Notes under the pieces: generated by a model
The model's input: only the letters and a program-made list of their open reading frames with translations
Told to the model about the DNA's origin: nothing
The model's database searches: none
Shown: positions 61,093 through 64,000 of the stretch, one piece after another
Position numbering within the stretch: the first letter of the stretch is position 1
How the letters are laid out: each line of letters begins with the position of its first letter
Assembly: GCA_000161775.1 (NCBI GenBank)
Contig: GG704595.1
Location: 91,558 to 155,557 of the forward strand
DNA: 64,000 bases
DNA from: Ruegeria lacuscaerulensis ITI-1157
Lineage (GTDB): Bacteria > Pseudomonadota > Alphaproteobacteria > Rhodobacterales > Rhodobacteraceae
Reading direction: 5' to 3'
Made by a program: the position numbers and the translations under genes

Positions 61093-62016
61093 ATGACCGC
61101 CGTCGACGTCACCGAACACGAAAGCTGGTTCCACAGAAATCAGCAACGTATCGCACCCTGGCTGTTTCTGGCCCCGGGCGTGCTGTTCTTCATGGTCTAC
61201 GTGATCATCCCCGTGTTCCAGTCCTTCAACCTGTCGCTTTACGAATGGGACGGGCTGGGCGCGGCCGAATATGTCGGCATGCGAAACTATGAAGATCTGT
61301 ATTGGGAATGGGTCGACCGCGACGCCTTCTATGTCTCGCTGAAGAACAACCTGATCTGGCTGGTCATGTACCTGCTGGCTATCCCGGCGGGCCTGTTCAT
61401 CGCGCTGTTCCTCAACCAGACGGTCTGGGGAATCCGACTGTACAAGTCGCTGTTCTTCTTTCCCTTCGTCATCAGCCAGGTCGTGGTCGGGCTGGTCTTC
61501 ACCTGGTTCTACGACCCCACTTTCGGGCTGCTCAACGAATTCCTCAGCTGGTTCGGGCTGGGCCCTGTGAACGTCCTGGGGGATGAACGCTTCGTCACCT
61601 ACGGCATCATTTTCGCGGGCCTCTGGCCGCAGACCGCCTATTGCATGATCCTGTATCTGACCGGCCTGAACGCCGTGGACCCCGAACAGATCGAGGCCGG
61701 CCGGCTGGACGGCGCCAAGGGCGGGCGGATGCTGTGGCATATCATCCTGCCGCAACTGCGCCCGGCAACCTTCATCGCCTTCGTGGTGACCATCATCGGC
61801 GCGCTGCGCTCGTTCGACCTGATCTCGATCATGACGCAGGGCGGGCCGTTCGGATCAAGCCGCGTGCTGGCCTATTACATGTTCGAGGTCGCCCTGTCGG
61901 AATACGGGTTCCGCATGGGCTATGGCGCGGCCATCGCGGTGGTGCTGTTCCTGATCATGCTGTGCTTCATCGCCTATTTCCTGTGGTCGATGTACCGCGA
62001 AGAAAAGGGGCACTGA
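61093..62016 (+). CDS. Sugar ABC transporter permease (MalF/UgpA type)
   Basis: A 307-aa permease with six membrane helices and the EAA motif GLNAVDPEQIEAGRLDGAKG (about 195-214). The N-terminus APWLFLAPGVLFFMVYVIIP is typical of the MalF/UgpA group. I chose ATG 61093 rather than an upstream TTG. It pairs with the second permease encoded 1 nt downstream. Confidence 0.94.
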   Translation: MTAVDVTEHESWFHRNQQRIAPWLFLAPGVLFFMVYVIIPVFQSFNLSLYEWDGLGAAEYVGMRNYEDLYWEWVDRDAFYVSLKNNLIWLVMYLLAIPAGLFIALFLNQTVWGIRLYKSLFFFPFVISQVVVGLVFTWFYDPTFGLLNEFLSWFGLGPVNVLGDERFVTYGIIFAGLWPQTAYCMILYLTGLNAVDPEQIEAGRLDGAKGGRMLWHIILPQLRPATFIAFVVTIIGALRSFDLISIMTQGGPFGSSRVLAYYMFEVALSEYGFRMGYGAAIAVVLFLIMLCFIAYFLWSMYREEKGH

Positions 62017-62017
62017 G

Positions 62018-62866
62018 ATGTTTCCCAAACCGATCGAAAAACAACCCCGCGCGGCGCAGATTTCCTATCAGGCGCTGCTGCCGGTCGCCCTTCTGCTGTG
62101 GCTCGGCCCGCTGCTGGCGGTGGCCCTGTTTTCCATCAAGCCCGAGGCGGATTTCACCAACGCCAACTACTGGGGCCTGCCCTCCAGCTTTGAAGGCGCC
62201 AGGAACTACGGTCAGGTGTTCTTCAACTCGGACATGCCGCGTTATCTGCTGAACTCGTTCCTGATCACGGTTCCCACGGTGATCGGCGCGGTGGCGCTCA
62301 GCTGCATGACCGGATTTGCGCTGGGGATCTACAAGTTCAAGTCGAACCTTTGGATCTTCTTCATGTTCGTGGCCGGCAACTTCGTACCCTTCCAGATCCT
62401 GATGGTGCCGGTGCGGGACCTGACGCTGGACTTGGGGCTCTACAACACGAAAACCGGCCTGGTGCTGTTCCACATCGCGTTCCAGACGGGGTTCTGCACG
62501 CTGTTCATGCGCAACTTCATCCGCGCCCTGCCCTTTGAGTTGATCGAGGCCGCCCGGGTCGAGGGCATCAGCGAATGGCGCATCTTCTGGTGCGTCGTCC
62601 TGCCGCTGATGAAGCCCGCGATCGCCGCGCTCAGCGTGCTGATCTTCACCTTTATCTGGAACGACTATTTCTGGGCCGTCGTGCTGACCCAGGGGGCCGA
62701 GAGCCAACCCGTCACCGCCGGCATCACCAGCTTCAACGCGCAGTTCCGCGCAGCGTATCACTTGATGAGTGCCGGCTCGATCGTCGCGGCCCTGCCGCCG
62801 GTGGCCATGTTCTTTCTGATGCAGAAACACTTCATCGCGGGTCTGACCCTCGGTGCCGTAAAATAA
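62018..62866 (+). CDS. Sugar ABC transporter permease (MalG/UgpE type)
   Basis: A 282-aa permease with six helices and the EAA motif ALPFELIEAARVEGISEWRI (about 168-187). It ends with the family's MQKHFIAGLTLGAVK. The gene starts one base after the previous stop codon. Together with the first permease and UgpC it forms a complete importer. Confidence 0.95.
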   Translation: MFPKPIEKQPRAAQISYQALLPVALLLWLGPLLAVALFSIKPEADFTNANYWGLPSSFEGARNYGQVFFNSDMPRYLLNSFLITVPTVIGAVALSCMTGFALGIYKFKSNLWIFFMFVAGNFVPFQILMVPVRDLTLDLGLYNTKTGLVLFHIAFQTGFCTLFMRNFIRALPFELIEAARVEGISEWRIFWCVVLPLMKPAIAALSVLIFTFIWNDYFWAVVLTQGAESQPVTAGITSFNAQFRAAYHLMSAGSIVAALPPVAMFFLMQKHFIAGLTLGAVK

Positions 62867-62888
62867 CGCCTAGTCAAGGTTTACAGTC

Positions 62889-64000
62889 ATGACCAAGATC
62901 ACCTTCATCGGTGCAGGTTCCACGATTTTCATGCAGAACATCGTGGGCGACGCCCTGCTGACCCCGTCGCTGGCCGACAGCCATTTTGCCCTGATGGACA
63001 TCGACCCCGAGCGTCTGGCCGAGAGCGAAACCGTCGCGCGCGCCATGATCCGCTCGGTCGGAACCGGCGCGACCGTGTCCACCCATACCGACCGCCGCGC
63101 GGCGCTGGACGGGGCCGATTTCGTTATCACCGCCTTCCAGATCGGTGGCTACAAGCCCTGCACCGTCACCGACTTCGAGATCCCCAAGCAATATGGCCTG
63201 CGCCAGACCATCGCCGACACGCTGGGCGTTGGCGGCATCATGCGCGGCCTGCGCACCGTGCCCGTCCTGTGGGATGTGGCCCGCGACATGGCGCAGCTGT
63301 GCCCGGATGCCACGCTGCTGCAATATGTCAACCCGATGGCCATCAACACCTGGGCGCTGGCCGAACGGTTCCCGGCGCTGAAACATGTGGGTCTGTGCCA
63401 CTCGGTCCAGAACACGGTCGAGGAGCTGGCCCATGACCTGGACCTGCCCAAGGATGAAATCCGCTATCGCGTCGCGGGCGTGAACCATGTGGCCTTCTTC
63501 CTGCGGCTGGAACATCAGGGCCGCGACCTGTATCCGGCGCTGCGCCGGGGCTATCACGCGGGCCAGCTGCCCAAGGCGCCGCTGCTGATGCCGCGCTGCC
63601 CGAACAAGGTGCGGTACGAGGTGATGGATCACCTGGGCTATTTCTGCACCGAAAGCTCGGAACACCTGGCCGAGTACGTCCCGTGGTTCATCAAGGACGG
63701 GCGTCAGGACCTGATCGACCAGTTCCAGATCCCTCTGGACGAATACCCCACCCGTTGCGAGGAACAGGTCGCGAACTGGAAGGAACAGGCCAAGACCCTG
63801 ACCGACGGGCGCGACATCGAAGTGATCCGCAGCCACGAATTCGCCGCCGACCTGATGAACGCCATCGTCACCGACACGCCCTATGTCGCCTATGGCAACC
63901 TGCCCAACACCGGGCAGATCCCGCAGCTGCCTCTGGGCGCGGCGGTCGAAACGCCCTGCCTGGTCGACAGCAACGGCGTGCAACCCTCGGTCGTGACCGA
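62889..64000 (+). CDS. melA: Alpha-galactosidase, glycoside hydrolase family 4 (MelA-like), 3' end outside the window
   Basis: The first 370 residues of a roughly 450-aa NAD+- and Mn2+-dependent GH4 enzyme. The Rossmann start ITFIGAGSTIF, the ALMDIDPERL segment, TVTDFEIPKQYGLRQTIADT, the metal-binding Cys and His in GLCHSVQN and GVNHVAFF, and FCTESSEHLAEYVPWF match Escherichia coli MelA closely. It acts in the cytoplasm on sugars brought in by the upstream ABC importer, cleaving alpha-galactosides by a redox-assisted mechanism. The reading frame is open at the window edge. Confidence 0.93.
   Translation, partial: MTKITFIGAGSTIFMQNIVGDALLTPSLADSHFALMDIDPERLAESETVARAMIRSVGTGATVSTHTDRRAALDGADFVITAFQIGGYKPCTVTDFEIPKQYGLRQTIADTLGVGGIMRGLRTVPVLWDVARDMAQLCPDATLLQYVNPMAINTWALAERFPALKHVGLCHSVQNTVEELAHDLDLPKDEIRYRVAGVNHVAFFLRLEHQGRDLYPALRRGYHAGQLPKAPLLMPRCPNKVRYEVMDHLGYFCTESSEHLAEYVPWFIKDGRQDLIDQFQIPLDEYPTRCEEQVANWKEQAKTLTDGRDIEVIRSHEFAADLMNAIVTDTPYVAYGNLPNTGQIPQLPLGAAVETPCLVDSNGVQPSVVT

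Noticed and set aside
59731-61755. Minus-strand open frame of 674 codons opposite the sugar-binding protein and permease
   Set aside because: It spans two well-defined genes on the other strand and shows only shadow composition.
1-64000. CRISPR array, rRNA operon or prophage
   Set aside because: No regularly spaced repeats, no rRNA signatures and no phage structural or lysis cluster were found; the DUF2793 gene is isolated.

Overview
This window looks like chromosomal DNA from a marine Rhodobacteraceae bacterium (Roseobacter clade, Ruegeria-like). The inference rests on GC-rich coding sequence, many overlapping ATGA/TGATG gene junctions, a TRAP uptake system, a bioBFDAGC-type biotin operon with BioR-like boxes, a hydroxyproline catabolic island, and an intergenic stem-loop element typical of this family. 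No plasmid replication genes, intact prophage or CRISPR array are present.

Layout. 1-1050: tRNA-Pro(CGG) followed by a small degraded accessory patch with a short HTH-like gene and two oppositely oriented IS3-family transposase remnants. 1055-9938: a catabolic and uptake cluster on the minus strand (N-formylglutamate amidohydrolase-like protein, TRAP transporter DctQ-DctM-DctP, glutamine-synthetase-like ligase, aldehyde dehydrogenase, iron alcohol dehydrogenase) with a divergent RpiR regulator. My best hypothesis is import and gamma-glutamylation of an amino alcohol or amine, then oxidation and deamidation. 10228-15168: a type I secretion ATPase and HlyD adaptor, convergent with an MsbA-like ABC exporter. 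15364-17960: a soluble hybrid histidine kinase and its OmpR-type response regulator. 18037-23413: the biotin operon bioB-F-D-A-G-C. 23516-25051: a phosphonate monoester hydrolase-like sulfatase-superfamily enzyme.

25252-29168: an MCE/Mla-type lipid transport operon (STAS-MlaE, MlaF, MlaD, auxiliary lipoprotein). 29178-30758: a membrane-anchored FMN glutamate synthase-like protein. 30890-31689: a two-gene CrcB fluoride exporter. 31696-35693: cyoABCD bo3-type quinol oxidase. 35824-37056: a lytic transglycosylase. 37472-42839: an oligopeptide ABC transporter with a fused OppDF ATPase. 43107-50442: nucleotide-sugar genes (galU, mannose-1-phosphate guanylyltransferase, fcl, gmd, ugd) supplying UDP-glucose, UDP-glucuronate, GDP-mannose and GDP-fucose, with a phage-tail-type DUF2793 protein among them.

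50466-51554 is a winged-helix protein of uncertain role. 51597-57585 is a hydroxyproline catabolic island: GntR regulator, delta1-pyrroline-2-carboxylate reductase-like enzyme, two proline-racemase-superfamily enzymes, a D-hydroxyproline oxidoreductase and a DapA-like deaminase. Two copies of one palindromic operator lie upstream of the regulator and of the catabolic operon. 57754-64000 is an IclR-controlled sugar ABC transporter with a MelA-type alpha-galactosidase that runs off the window; two tandem palindromes sit in its promoter. The clearest new material is regulatory: the paired GntR operators, the tandem IclR operators and the BioR boxes. The strongest candidate for an uncharacterised pathway is the gamma-glutamylation/TRAP cluster.
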